Positions 1 to 9,965 of a stretch of DNA of 64,000 bases are shown here, piece by piece. Origin of the DNA: Nymphalis io (lineage: Eukaryota; Arthropoda; Insecta; Lepidoptera; Nymphalidae). Numbering within the stretch: the first letter of the stretch is position 1; every line of letters starts with the position of its first letter. The stretch lies in assembly GCF_905147045.1 (NCBI RefSeq), contig NC_065910.1:3596001-3660000 (forward strand), written 5' to 3'. A program made the translations under genes and the position numbers. Below the pieces are notes generated by a model. The model did no database searches and had not been told where the DNA came from. It was given only the letters and a program-made list of their open reading frames with translations.

Positions 1-1013
1 AAACGAATTATTGAATTATTTACTCATTTGGTAACGTTGAATGACACGCAAATAAGTCAGTCTAGGATGATTTTAGGATTGTATTTATTACTACTATAAG
101 AAATCAATTTAGTAAGTGTTCACGTCTTTTCGTCATAGATGTGGTTCTATTTATTACTTTAAAGTCTTCATGTAATGACGTAAAAGTTGAATTTGAATTC
201 TGAAGAAGTGAAGTCTGAATAAGGAGTTTCACTTCTAAGTCATTTTTGCAGGCATTTTAGCAGTATTATCTTTGTCTGGTCTATATTTAATCTTTATGTG
301 TATTAAAAATGTTGTCTCTGTATTTTAATGAAGAAAGGAAAACTAGTATTTTAAATATTAACAAGTTTATCAAATTATATTATATCATACCATTATGGAA
401 CAAAAAAAAAATAATCATTTTTGCCGTCAATGAGCCCTTAACATATACACTATTTATGTATGTTGTCAATTGTACATTTAGCTTCGTGTTTTTATATCTT
501 TTAAATATATTTAATTTCCTTTTTAAATATTTATACAATGTGGACTTACTTGAGAGCTAGTTGTAATTTTTTAGAAAGGCAAACAGGCTACGTGACGTTC
601 ATTTTCGTTTATATATACGCTCTGACTATAGAAATATAAAATACTTCTTGCTTTAGACTAGTCATTTGACTATTCTGATGTAAATAAGAAGTATAATATT
701 CGGAAATAAAAATTTCTATTATCATATGTAGTACATTGACATCTAAAATAGATGAAAACTAGAAAAACCTTGCGCACGTTTTCATGCCACTTATACCAAT
801 AATTTTGACGATCGATTGAACGATATAGAAGTTGATGGATTGCAGCGCTGTACTACAACCACAGATCATATAATACTATATTAGCTAAAACTTACCGCTT
901 TATTACTTATTAGAAACGTTTACACCTCGGGCCCTAGGTGGATAGTGCAAAAAACTTTTCCATGAAAGAATGTATATAATATTTGCCAACTTTCATGTTT
1001 TCCTCTTTATTTT
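1..1013. other. AT-rich stretch, nothing recognised
   Basis: Only one ATG-initiated frame of note occurs (309-560, 83 codons). It is rich in Phe, Ile, Tyr and Leu, as expected of chance translation of AT-rich DNA, and matches no family I know. Confidence 0.6.
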
Positions 1014-1081
1014 GTAGGTAGGTGATGGGGCAGATGAGTTACCTGATCTGATATTAACCATTCCTTACATCGGCACCACGT
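1014..1081 (-). repeat. SINE-B fragment with internal deletion
   Basis: The text gtaggtaggtg...atgagttacctgat followed by attaaccattccttacatcg is the minus-strand 3' part of SINE-B with its middle removed. It is short and diverged. Confidence 0.5.
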
Positions 1082-1595
1082 TTTCGATCAAAAGGTTTCA
1101 AAGTATACGAATGTGAAAATATGATATATTTTACATCCATTTTTATACGTATGATGATTATTATTTTGATATTATTAAAAAAAACACTTCATATCCATCT
1201 CTGTCTAGCCAATTGTCACTTCAATAACATTAGTATTTTTGTGTGTCGTTGAAACGTTCTTTCAAGATCACGTTGAGGATTCTTCGAACCTTTGAAATTC
1301 TCAATCATTTATGAATGATTGTTCAATCCATGTAGAAAAATAATAAGAATTTATTATATTAAATTGTATTTTTTTTATTAAACGATTTCTTTTTAATATT
1401 GTTTAACTAATGATGTTATATGAAGAATGAATTATTAGATAAAATAGTCATTAAAATATTAGAATGTATTTGACATTATTGATTTAATTACAATGGTTAC
1501 AGTGATCTATCTAACATAAAATATAATACATGTCAACAGAAATTTAAGAAAAATGATAATTATTCACTAATCTACATAATAGATAACTATGTAAA

Positions 1596-2513
1596 TTTGA
1601 TTAACGATTTTTTTTTAAATCAAATTTTAAACAGTCCCCGATCCCCACCCGAAGCAAAAATGGCCTTAATGCAGGCGACATTTCCACGCTACACGGCAAT
1701 GGACAACCTTTGTGTCAAGTAAGACCCAACTAAATTGTGTTGTAATTGTCGCGAATGTGTGTGAAATTGACCAGATTTGACACACATTTTAACAGGTTAA
1801 ATGAAAGCTTAAAATAAATCGTAGCAGCTCGATGTAAAAGCACGTGGGTAGCATACATTATTAGTTAGTTACTATTTTGTAATATATCGTTTTGCTGCTC
1901 TAACATGCATTGGATGAACTTTGGATACACATGAGGAAGAACTTTATCTGACACATAAAAGTTCCCAGCCGATGTTTTCCATTACCGAGCACGTAATATA
2001 AACAGAAATCAAGCACATGAAATCTTAGTGCTTGCCTACGTTTATCCCGCAATCTTTGATTAACGATTTTTTTTTAAATCAAATTTTAAACAGTCTCCGA
2101 TCCCCACCCGAAGCAAAAATGGCCTTAATGCAGGCGACATTTCCACGCTACACGGCAATGGACAACCTTTGTGTCAAGTAAGACCCAACTAAATTGTGTT
2201 GTAATAGTCGCGAATGTGTGTGAAATTGACCAGATTTGACACACATTTTAACAGGTTAAATGAAAGCTTAAAATAAATCGTAGCAGCTCGATGTAAAAGC
2301 ACGTGGGTAGCATACATTATTAGTTAGTTACTTTTTTGTAATATATCGTTTTGCTGCTCTAACATGCATTGGATGAACTTTGGATACACATGAGGAAGAA
2401 CTTTATCTAACACATAAAAGTTCCCAGCCGATGTTTTCCATTACCGAGCACGTAATATAAACAGAAATCAAGCACATGAAATCTTAGTGCTTGCCTACGT
2501 TTATCCCGCAATC
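1596..2513. repeat. 459-bp tandem duplication (two units, about 99% identical)
   Basis: Unit 1 is 1596-2054 and unit 2 is 2055-2513, with a constant offset of 459 bp and no indels. By eye only four substitutions separate them (near 1636/2095, 1746/2205, 1873/2332 and 1950/2409). The 8-mer tttgatta occurs at the start of each unit and again just after unit 2, so short homology probably mediated the duplication. The right part of each unit is an old SINE-A piece; the left 300 bp is unrecognised. Confidence 0.95.
1893..2054 (-). repeat. Diverged SINE-A copy (duplicated copy 1)
   Basis: The run gctgctctaacatgcattgg, then gatacacatgagg, gatgttttcc, gagcacg and aagcacatgaaa, follows the minus-strand order of SINE-A. 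It was carried along in the 459-bp duplication. Confidence 0.7.
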
Positions 2514-2530
2514 TTTGATTAAGATTTACG
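2352..2530 (-). repeat. Diverged SINE-A copy (duplicated copy 2)
   Basis: This is the second copy of the same SINE-A piece. It runs on past the duplication into ttaagatttacg, the normal continuation of the SINE toward its tRNA-like head. That shows this copy holds the original right flank. Confidence 0.7.
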
Positions 2531-2533
2531 TGG

Positions 2534-2772
2534 TAGAGGTTTGCGAAAGCCGTCTGGGTGGGTACCACCTCATCATATTTTCAACCGACAAACAGCACTA
2601 CTATAATTGTGTTTCGGTTGAAAAGGTACATAATTATTCCAAGGTTGGTAGCGTATTGTAAGTAATGGTTGGCGTCTATATATATGGCGTATATAGTACC
2701 AGTATATATATGGGCTGAGGTGACCGCTTTCCATCAGCTGTCCCATTTGCCAGTTTGCCTACCTATTATAAA
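2534..2772 (+). repeat. SINE-B, old copy
   Basis: Recognisable blocks in order are agaggtttgcgaaagccgtc, gggtaccacc, aacagcactac, tgtttcggttgaaaagg, ccaaggttggtagcg and ccatcag...gcctacctattataaaaac. It is strongly diverged and has a (TA)-rich insertion in the 3' half. Confidence 0.65.
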
Positions 2773-2962
2773 AACTAATCACTGGGCAATTTCAGGTCAT
2801 TTTAAATATTGTTCTTAAGAATAAAAAACTCAATAACATTAAAACTTTTATTCTGTTTTATAAGAAATAAATTAATAATTGTAAAAACATTTATTATGAT
2901 TTCTTTATTTTTTTGAATTAGAAATCGTTATAAAATCAATCATTGAGTATGTTTATTTCTTA

Positions 2963-3145
2963 TCTATATATATATATATATAAGCGAAATACCACTGATC
3001 ACGAGATCTCCTAAACCATCTGCCCGATTGAATTGAAATTTGTCACAGTTACTTCCTACGCCTACGGATACGGATTTTACGCAAATCCTATTAAAAATAC
3101 ATTTTTTTTCTTATCTACCCGTGCCAAGCCGGCACGATTAGCTAG
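2963..3145 (+). mobile_element. Small non-autonomous Helitron-like element
   Basis: The element opens with TC after a host A (TCTATATATA...). It ends in CTAG followed by a host T. A 6-bp hairpin (CGTGCC, loop AAGCC, GGCACG; 3120-3136) lies 9 nt before the terminal CTAG minus its last bases. An A/T target, TC start, subterminal 3' hairpin and CTRR end are the Helitron hallmarks, and none of the usual target duplication is seen. There is no coding capacity in its 183 bp, so it would depend on a Rep/helicase supplied elsewhere. Confidence 0.7.
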
Positions 3146-3411
3146 TTTTCTATATTAAACAAGAAAAGGCTTTAAAGAAAAGTTATAACAATATGTAATC
3201 GTAGCACGAAATACATTTAAAAATATTTTATGTAAATTTTGTTAAATTTTAAAATGTTTGTAACTAAATTACGTCGTCAAATTTCCCACTTCCAAAAGTT
3301 TTAAGATAAAAATAAACAAAATTCAGAAACAAGATTCAAGTAATAAGATTTTGATTTTTAACGCCCAAAGCCTATTTTTACACGTGTGACATCTTTTTTG
3401 ATGTGCAAACA

Positions 3412-3531
3412 TATTAGCGCTCGGTACACGGTAGGGTGGGGGGGGGGGGGGGTTGTTGCTAACTGAGACTTCGAGCGTCAGATAAGTAGCCCTAAGATTT
3501 CGAACGTCAGATGACGTCAGCGTAAGATTTG
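3412..3531 (+). repeat. Unclassified repeat E, copy 1, with a G15 run
   Basis: It shares ttagcgc, ggtacacg, taactgagacttc, taagatttcgaa.gtcag and agcgtaagatttgtt with the reverse complement of 45149-45246. This copy carries a 15-base G run (3438-3452) where the other has a few unrelated bases. The family has no coding capacity and I cannot name it. Confidence 0.65.
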
Positions 3532-4257
3532 TTTTTTACATATCAGATTAAAGGTATCACGTGATACCTAATAACATATACATAATCAGAAATATATATA
3601 TTTATAACACTGCCTCGACTTGTGTGGTGTAGGTTCCCTTATAAGAATGCGGATTCAATCCTTCAATTATAAAAAAAAAACAATAAAAACTAATTTATTC
3701 TTTTATTTTATCAACAAATTCTCATTAACAGTCTGGAGTTCGGAAGTTGGCAGTGGTACACACTAGCGTCTCGGGGAGTGAGTGATAATGAGTGTAATAG
3801 AATATATCATACGCAGTGTCTCTCCCTTGAGAATCGCCATTATGATAATATTAAATAGATCGTGTTTGGACATTAAATATAACTGTCTACTATGTATGCG
3901 GCTTCGACTGTCATATCCGTGTGTGCGTTTGTGTGTGTTTGTCAAGAATTAAATAACAACGGGTGATTCCTGCACATGATTAATAATTTATATGGTAATA
4001 ATTAATTTATATATAATAATTTACATTTTATATGGTACATTATTAATTTATATTTTAAAATTTCCGTTCCGTTTTTAATGGATTATTATTGTTATGTTTT
4101 ATTCCAATGGAATTCTTGTTATTTATATAAATATAAATTAAAATATAGTATTATTTTAATTTATATTTCTTATTCGTTTTAATATTTAATTAATATGCTT
4201 TTTTTCTGTCTATATAAATACTTTTTTTTTAAACTTTATTGGTTTGTGTATTTTTTA
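3532..4257. other. AT-rich spacer
   Basis: It holds only a SINE-D fragment at 3728-3776 and AT-rich low-complexity sequence. The 60-codon minus frame at 3763-3945 overlaps the SINE fragment and is not taken as a gene. Confidence 0.6.
3728..3776 (+). repeat. SINE-D fragment
   Basis: The text acagtctggagttcggaagttggcagtg...cactagcgtctcgg matches the middle of SINE-D (cctggagtctggaagttggaagtgtgtacactcccgtgcctcgg). Confidence 0.5.
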
Positions 4258-4540
4258 TAGTAATAGCCTGGTAATGTCCCACTGCTGGGCTAAGGCCTCA
4301 CCCTTTTGAGGAGAAGGTTTGTAGCTTATTCTACCATGCTGCTCCAATGCGGATTGGTAGAAAACACATGTGGCAGAATTTCAATGAAATCAGACACATG
4401 CAGGTTTCCTCACGATGTTTTCCTACACCGTCAAGCACGAGATGAATTATAAACACAAACTAAGCACATGAAAATTCAGTGGTACTTGCCCGGGTTTGAA
4501 CCCACGATCATCGGTTAAGATTCACGATTAACCACTTTTT
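4258..4540 (-). repeat. SINE-A copy, truncated at the tRNA-like head
   Basis: On the plus strand it starts gtaatagcctggtaatgtccc (the SINE 3' tail). It then runs through aatgcggattggtag, acacatgtggcagaatttc and ggtttgaacccacgatcatcgg, and stops at gattaacca. The A-box end is missing. A TTTTTAT word flanks both sides and may be the target duplication. Confidence 0.85.
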
Positions 4541-5092
4541 ATGTGATGTTATTATTTATGAATTGTGGAACTGTTTGTTTCCCTTATAAATAAATAAAAA
4601 TAGTACATAATTAATAAGGCCAATTAAGTCACCAATTAAGAGTGACGTAGTATAAAAACCATAATCAGAAATATAATTAATTATATTATAATAATTTGAA
4701 AATCTAAGTAAGCTTAGAAGACATGTTGCAGATAATATTTATCGCTACCTCTTACGCCTTGTATCATAATATTATAAAGTAGACTAAAACTAGTCGGACT
4801 TGCTATAAAATAAATTTTAAAGTTCTCGAATCCTCTAGCGGGATTTCATACACGTCTCAACACACAGATTTTTAACTTTGCAGACTATATTTGACAAACA
4901 GAAATATCCTTCACACATTGGGTCTCGAAATTTGAAGCATTTATTTTCAGTTCAAACGCTCCTATGGATTTTTATAGAAATCTCGTTTGTCATGATTTCA
5001 GAGATGTAATAAACATTTTATTAATCTGTGTAAAAATATAGTTTAGGAAAAACATTTTTATTTTAATAGATGTGTATTAAATACATTAAATA
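4541..5092. other. AT-rich spacer
   Basis: No motif, repeat or frame that I can name. It runs up to the target duplication of the RTE stub. Confidence 0.5.
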
Positions 5093-5102
5093 AATATTAA
5101 AA

Positions 5103-5282
5103 GTGGTGGCCTAGAGAATCAAAAAGGCCAGTGGGCAGACCACCCGCCCGATGGTCAGACGATTTTAGGAAGATGGCGGGTGCTCAATGGATGCGACTAG
5201 CACAGGACCGGGAAAAATGGCGCACCTGTGAGGAGGCCTATGTCCAGCAGTGGACTAATGTGGGCTGAATATGATGATGATG
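5103..5282 (+). mobile_element. RTE-type LINE, 180-bp 5'-truncated 3' end
   Basis: Translated in frame, it gives the extreme C-terminus of an RTE polyprotein (KRPVGRPPARWSDD, then WMRLAQDREKWR, then AYVQQWTNVG and a stop). A short (ATG)n tail follows, as is usual for RTE elements. Identical 10-bp flanks AATATTAAAA (5093-5102 and 5283-5292) mark it as a target-primed insertion. It cannot encode an enzyme. Confidence 0.85.
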
Positions 5283-5508
5283 AATATTAAAAAAAATACT
5301 TAAGCAATAATTTAAATTTATATATAATGAAAAGTTATATGTATATTATAAATCACTATACACGTTCATTATTATATGTGAACGTGATGTTATTTAACTT
5401 TCAGATTATTTTATTCGAAGCAAATTTAAAAAATAAATAGAGTCAGATTAAGAATATCATATATTTATAATACATTAATTTAAAATATAAATAATTAATA
5501 TTATATTA

Positions 5509-5749
5509 GGTCCTTACATATTAAATTAGCGTTTTGTCGTACTGACCACTTTGATCTGAAATATCTCCTCTTTGGTTAAGAATTCCAAATTCAAATTTAT
5601 AAATTCATTTAGCTGGTACATTTGTGTTTTCAAAACAGTCATTCATTTGTTTTTCCCTCATTATTTTTTCTTTAGCGTCGCTTATTACCGTACAATGGAA
5701 AACATGAAATATCGGTATATTTACGAGTACGAGTTCTACCGTGGCACCA
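5509..5749 (+). mobile_element. Mariner 5' end fragment
   Basis: It follows TA at 5507-5508. The terminal repeat (ggtccttacatattaaatt) and the leader are nearly the same as the reverse complement of the right end of the mariner at 7810-8890. The transposase start at 5695 gives MENMKYRYIYEYEFYRGT, after which similarity stops abruptly at about 5749 and LINE sequence follows. No 3' half or catalytic residue remains. Confidence 0.85.
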
Positions 5750-7076
5750 TTTTAAATAGAAACGTCTAAGTTTCTAGTCGATTGATATAGATGTTTATTC
5801 ATTAATTTATTTTGTTTTGCCAGCGATTATGTGAATAATGACTAGAAGAACATATAATACATTAATGAAGAACATTATAACATATAAGAACATTAATGAA
5901 GATTTGAATAATATCTCAGACTGGGCAAATAAAAACTCATTAATATTAAATGCAAGTAAAACAAAATACATGTTATTGGGTACCAAAATACAACGCAACA
6001 AAGTAATATCGCAATCGGTTCATATTAAAGTTCACGGTCAGATCTTGCAAAGGGTGGACAGTGCTGTTAATTTAGGGTTAGTTATGGATAATGAACTCAG
6101 GTTCGTCGAACATATAAATTGTAAAATAAGAAATGCCTTTTATCGTTTAAAAACATTATATAATATTAGAAAATATCTTTCACAACCAATTAGGAAAATA
6201 CTTGTCGAATCCATTGTACTGTCTCAGTTTAACTATTGTGACACAGTATACGGGCCACGACTGTACGAAAAAACCAAAAAGGCCATACAGAGAGTTCAAA
6301 ATGCGTGCGTTCGTTTCTGTTACCCTGTCCCCAAGCGCGCTCACGTCACGCCGTTTCTTAACGATACAAACACATTAAAAATGGAAGCTCGAAGAAAAAT
6401 ACATCTCGCGTGTTTAGTACATAAAGTTATTTTTAAGAAAAGGCCGACATACCTGTACGATAAGCTGGACTGGGTTAGAGACGTGCAGCAGAGATGTACC
6501 CGTAGGAGAGAAGCAAATAAATTAGTGGTACCAGCTCACAGATCGGCTCAATATAAGGGGGGGTTTAAATACTCTGCCACCAAGATATGGAACGACTTAC
6601 CCCCTCCTCTGCATAATAGTACGTCCCAGGTGACTTGGAAAAAACATTTGACGGTATTATTTTTAAATAAACAAAAGTCAGAGTAACAACCTCATAGACT
6701 TAGTATTTATCATATTAATTTTTAATGTCTTATGTCTAAGTCTGTATTTCTGTCTGTCTATCTTATGTCTAAGTTCCTTGTGATGTTTTTCTTTTTGTGT
6801 AATATGTTTTTTTTTCTCAAGGATAAGGGCTTTTTAGTTTTAGTTTTTTGTTCTTATAATTTCATTTATTTATTTTCGTGTGCGCGCATTTGTTTATGTT
6901 TACCTAATAGTCAGGGGCCATCTGAAAATCAGTGCTGTGCATTAGCACAGCTTATAATGAGATGAACCCCTTGCTACCTACACTGTATTCTTTAAATTTA
7001 ATTATTTTTCTTCTGTATAGTCTATGTAATGTATGTGTGTAGCAAAATAAATGGTTTAAATGGTTTTAAATGGTTT
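5750..7076 (+). mobile_element. LINE 3' portion (CR1/L2/Daphne-like group)
   Basis: This unit holds the C-terminal part of a reverse transcriptase frame (5838-6686). A 3' UTR with a perfect 7-bp hairpin (GCTGTGC atta GCACAGC, 6934-6951) follows. The end has AATAAA and a short tandem tail of aaatggttt units (about 7046-7076). The 5' boundary is set by the junction with the mariner fragment. I cannot assign the clade exactly. Confidence 0.75.
5838..6686 (+). pseudogene. LINE reverse transcriptase, C-terminal 282 codons
   Basis: This open frame covers the region after the YADD catalytic block of a non-LTR reverse transcriptase. It has the thumb motif (DWANKNSLILNASKTKYMLLG, about residues 28-48), VNLGLVMDNELRF, then the C-terminal domain with YCDTVYGPRL, RVQNACVRF and FKYSATKIWNDLP. 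The palm with its catalytic aspartates and the endonuclease are absent, so the product cannot be active. The ATG at 5838 is a chance start inside the truncated frame. An uninterrupted 282 codons suggests the copy is not very old, or that constraint was relaxed only recently. It is a LINE remnant, not a host gene. Confidence 0.85.
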
Positions 7077-7241
7077 AATATAAAATTAAAAAATAATATG
7101 TTATAAATTAAATGACAATACTGTATAAGTTAATTAATATATAAATAAATTAGAGTAAAAAAAGGTTTTACATCTAAAATAATATGAGTCCACAAAATAA
7201 AATAATAAAAACTAACACACTATTACCTAACCTTGTCGCAA

Positions 7242-7551
7242 GCCGAGATGGCCCAGTGGTTCTTTCCGATTCTTTCAAATTCCAGTGGAATCTTAACCGA
7301 TGGTCGTAAGTTCTAACCCGGGCAAGCACTACTGAATTTTCATGTGCTTAATTTGTGGTTATAATTCATCTCGTGCTTGACGGTTAAGAAAAACATCGTG
7401 AGGAAACCTGCATGTGTCTAATTTCACTGAAATCTGCCACATTTGTATTCCACCGACCTGCATTAAAGCAGCGTGGTGGAATAAGCTACAAACCTTTTCC
7501 TCAAAACAGGAGAGGTCTTAGTCCAGCAGTGGGACATTCAAAGGCTGTTAT
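7242..7551 (+). repeat. SINE-A, nearly full length
   Basis: It begins gccgagaTGGCCCAGTGGTT, the tRNA-like A box at 7249-7260. A short insertion near 7265-7285 disturbs the head. The body runs through cgggcaagcac, catcgtgaggaaacctgcatg and ggtggaataagct. It ends in cagcagtgggacattcaaaggctgttattg, the RTE-like tail. Confidence 0.9.
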
Positions 7552-7589
7552 TGTAGTGTTCTGTAACTGCTAAGCAAAGATCTCCTTTC

Positions 7590-7745
7590 CTCTCGGGTAG
7601 CTTGAAGATAATTCACCACGCTACTTTATTACGTATTGGTTAATACACATTTGACGGAATTCAACGTCAGATGCAGGTTTCTTTCACATCCGAGCAAGAG
7701 ATGAATTATTTAAAAATATAATTTAAGCCCATGAAATTTCAATAT
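7590..7745 (-). repeat. Degraded SINE-A
   Basis: The order ctcctttcctctcggg, ttcaccacgctactttatta, aatacacatttgacgg, atgcaggtttc, gagcaagagatgaattat and aagcccatgaaa follows the SINE-A minus strand with many changes. It sits tail to tail with the copy at 7242. Confidence 0.6.
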
Positions 7746-7809
7746 CAACAAACTGAAAACAGCCTTAGTTTAAATCAACTGATTTATACGTATAATTATT
7801 TATTTATTA

Positions 7810-8890
7810 AGTCCTTATATATGAAATTGGCATTTTGTACGGGAGGAATATAAAGTCAATTTTTTTTTTGTAAAATATTTTTAATTAATCAAAGTATGCA
7901 CGTTGTTATCTATGCACTTTTTCCATCTCATATGTAGTTCATTGATCCCTTTACTAAAAAAACCATTGGGGGGGTAACATTAAACTCTTTGAAGGCGGTT
8001 TTGACTGTCGCATCGGAGTTGAATTTTTTTCCTTGTAAGAAGTTGTCCAAATTCCGGAAAAAATGATAATCTGTTGAAGCTAAGTCCGGATTTTAGAAAG
8101 CTGTAGTGAACGACACTGGCACTAGTCCACCAAACACTCACAAGTACTTTTTCTGAGTCAATTTTCGTTTAGGGCAGGATTTGGCTGGGTCTCCAGGGTT
8201 CAGCCATTGTGACGAGCACTACCGATTATCGTACAGTATCCACTTTTCATCATAAGTAATGTTTCGATTTAAAATCCCTTCATTCTTGTGTCGGTTGAGC
8301 AAAGTAACACAGCAGTCGACGCGTGTTTGTAAGTTCGATTCACTCAATTCATGAGGTACAACATCGTTCAAGTTTTTTTACTTTCCCGATTTGCTTCAAG
8401 TGGATTAATACAATTTTATTACTTACCCCGAAGCCTGCAGCTATCTCTGAAGTGCTTAGTGATGGATTAGCTTCCACAATAGCCTTTAATTCTTCATTTT
8501 CCACTTTGATCTCCGGCCGTCCAAGGGGTTGGTTCTGAAGGTCGAAATTTCCAGAACGAAAACGTTGAAACCAAAAACGTACCATGCTTTCTTTTGCGAC
8601 ACCAGCGCCGTACGCATCATTAATCCTTCGAGCTGTTTCTGCAGCACTGGTGCCACGGTAGAACTCGTACTCGTAAATATACCGATATTTTATGTTTTCC
8701 ATTGTGCGGTAATAAGCGACGCCAAAGAAAAAAAATTATGAGGAAAAAACAAATGAATAACTGTTTTCAAAATTCAAATGTACCAGCTAAATGAATTTAT
8801 AAATTAGAATTTGGAATTCTTAACCAAAGAGAAGATATTTCAGATCAAAGTGGTCAGTACGACAAAATGCTAATTTAATATGTAAGGACC
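7810..8890 (-). mobile_element. Mariner element with internal deletion
   Basis: Imperfect terminal inverted repeats (agtccttatatatgaaattg at the left; ggtccttacatattaaatt read inward from the right) are flanked by TA at 7808-7809 and 8891-8892. At 1081 bp it is about 200 bp shorter than typical mariners. The transposase reading jumps from the LKSG region directly to FFPEFGQLLT-like text, so the coding centre is missing. It resembles the cecropia/Bmmar-type mariners of moths. It is non-autonomous, and could move only if transposase is supplied in trans. Confidence 0.9.
8349..8702 (-). pseudogene. Mariner transposase, N-terminal part
   Basis: The frame reads MENIKYRYIYEYEFYRGTSA at residues 1-20, the first helix-turn-helix of the DNA-binding domain. 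RFWFQRFRSGNFDLQNQPLG at about 43-62 includes the linker, and the second helix-turn-helix (TSEIAAGFGVSNKIVLIHLK) follows. It stops at codon 118. Beyond the stop, in shifted frames, TYDEKW-like text (first catalytic Asp, near 8250) is still recognisable, but the region with the second catalytic Asp is deleted. Family transposases are about 345 residues. The product, if made, would be a DNA-binding domain only. Confidence 0.85.
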
Positions 8891-8892
8891 TA

Positions 8893-9255
8893 ATATTAGC
8901 ATATTTTCAATGGTGTTTTAAGTTAAGAATTCATATTTGGAACATTTTAATCATATTTTAATTAGTTACAGGTAATGCGAACATTACAATGATATATATT
9001 AGGCAATAGTAATAATAATCATTAAAATAAATCGTGATTAAAAATGTTAAGATCAAAAAGCAAAAATAATTTGATAGAAAATTGACAGGACGTAAGCCTT
9101 TTAAGCCTAAACAAAAGTTAACATCATGAATTAGATTATCCCGTCAAAAATTGTGTTCCCCGAAGGCCGTTTTCAGATAATATGTTCAAAGTTATGTTGA
9201 AAATGTTATGAGTGAATTTAAAATACATATCACGCTAGTAGTTCACGCTAGTAGT
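8893..9255. other. AT-rich spacer
   Basis: No frame, repeat or motif I can name between the mariner and the next SINE-B. Confidence 0.5.
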
Positions 9256-9568
9256 TCTAGGTGGTATAGCTTTGTGCAAGTGCGTCTAGGTAGGTATAAC
9301 CCACTCATCAGATATTGTGATGAGTGGGTTATACCCATTCTACCGCCGCACAGCAATACTTATCTTAAGTATTGTTCCGGCTTGAAGGATGACTCAGCCA
9401 GTGTAACTACGGGCACAAGGGACACAACATTTTCGTTCCCAAGATTGGTGACGCATTGGCGATGTGAGGAATTGGTAATACTTCTTACAATGTCTATGGG
9501 TGGTGGTGACCACATAACATCAGATGGTCTATTTGTTCGTCCGCCAACCTACAAGATAAAAAATAAAA
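9256..9568 (+). repeat. SINE-B with an 18-bp palindrome
   Basis: Nearly complete, from ggtggtatagctttgtgcaag to cgtccgccaacctac and an A-rich tail. It carries an extra inverted piece so that GGTATAACCCACTCATCA (9293-9310) is followed after 7 nt by its exact reverse complement (9318-9335). The 204-codon frame through this region is a by-product of the repeat. Confidence 0.85.
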
Positions 9569-9837
9569 CTAGCCAGTTCTCGTTGAATTTTTCACAATTG
9601 TCGGCTTGTAAGTCGTCGGGAGAGATAGTGCACGTGAAAGACACTTGCTATCTCTCTCATTCAGATACTTGCAGATCTTCCGTTTTTGTTGTGAAACGGA
9701 AACTTCGAAACGTGATGAGACCTCGTAATATCACTCTCAATGCGACCAAAGAAGTTCCTCTTGAATATTTTGTATTCAACCTTTTTAACTTATTTCTGTA
9801 TAAAAAACTATATACATACTAACTAACTGACAAATTC

Positions 9838-9965
9838 GCCACGACCATAAACACTTCAGGCGCAGGACCTATGGCTTTATATTTTTTCGCGTAACGGTAC
9901 TTCTTGACTCCGGGCTCTTAGTGATCGCCCGTGAAATGTTGACAGCCGATGGTGATATACTATTT
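9838..9965 (-). repeat. SINE-D fragment
   Basis: The text cttcaggcgcaggacctatgg, ttcttgactccgggctctta and gtgaaatgttgacagccgatgg aligns with the minus strand of SINE-D. Both ends are lost. Confidence 0.55.

Noticed and set aside
4258..4540. Evenly repeated units across the window considered as a CRISPR-like array
   Set aside because: The units are dispersed SINEs of about 300 bp on both strands, not short repeats with regular spacers.
9208..9822. 204-codon plus-strand frame
   Set aside because: It runs through a SINE-B and unrelated flanks; no protein motif is present and the SINE explains the openness.
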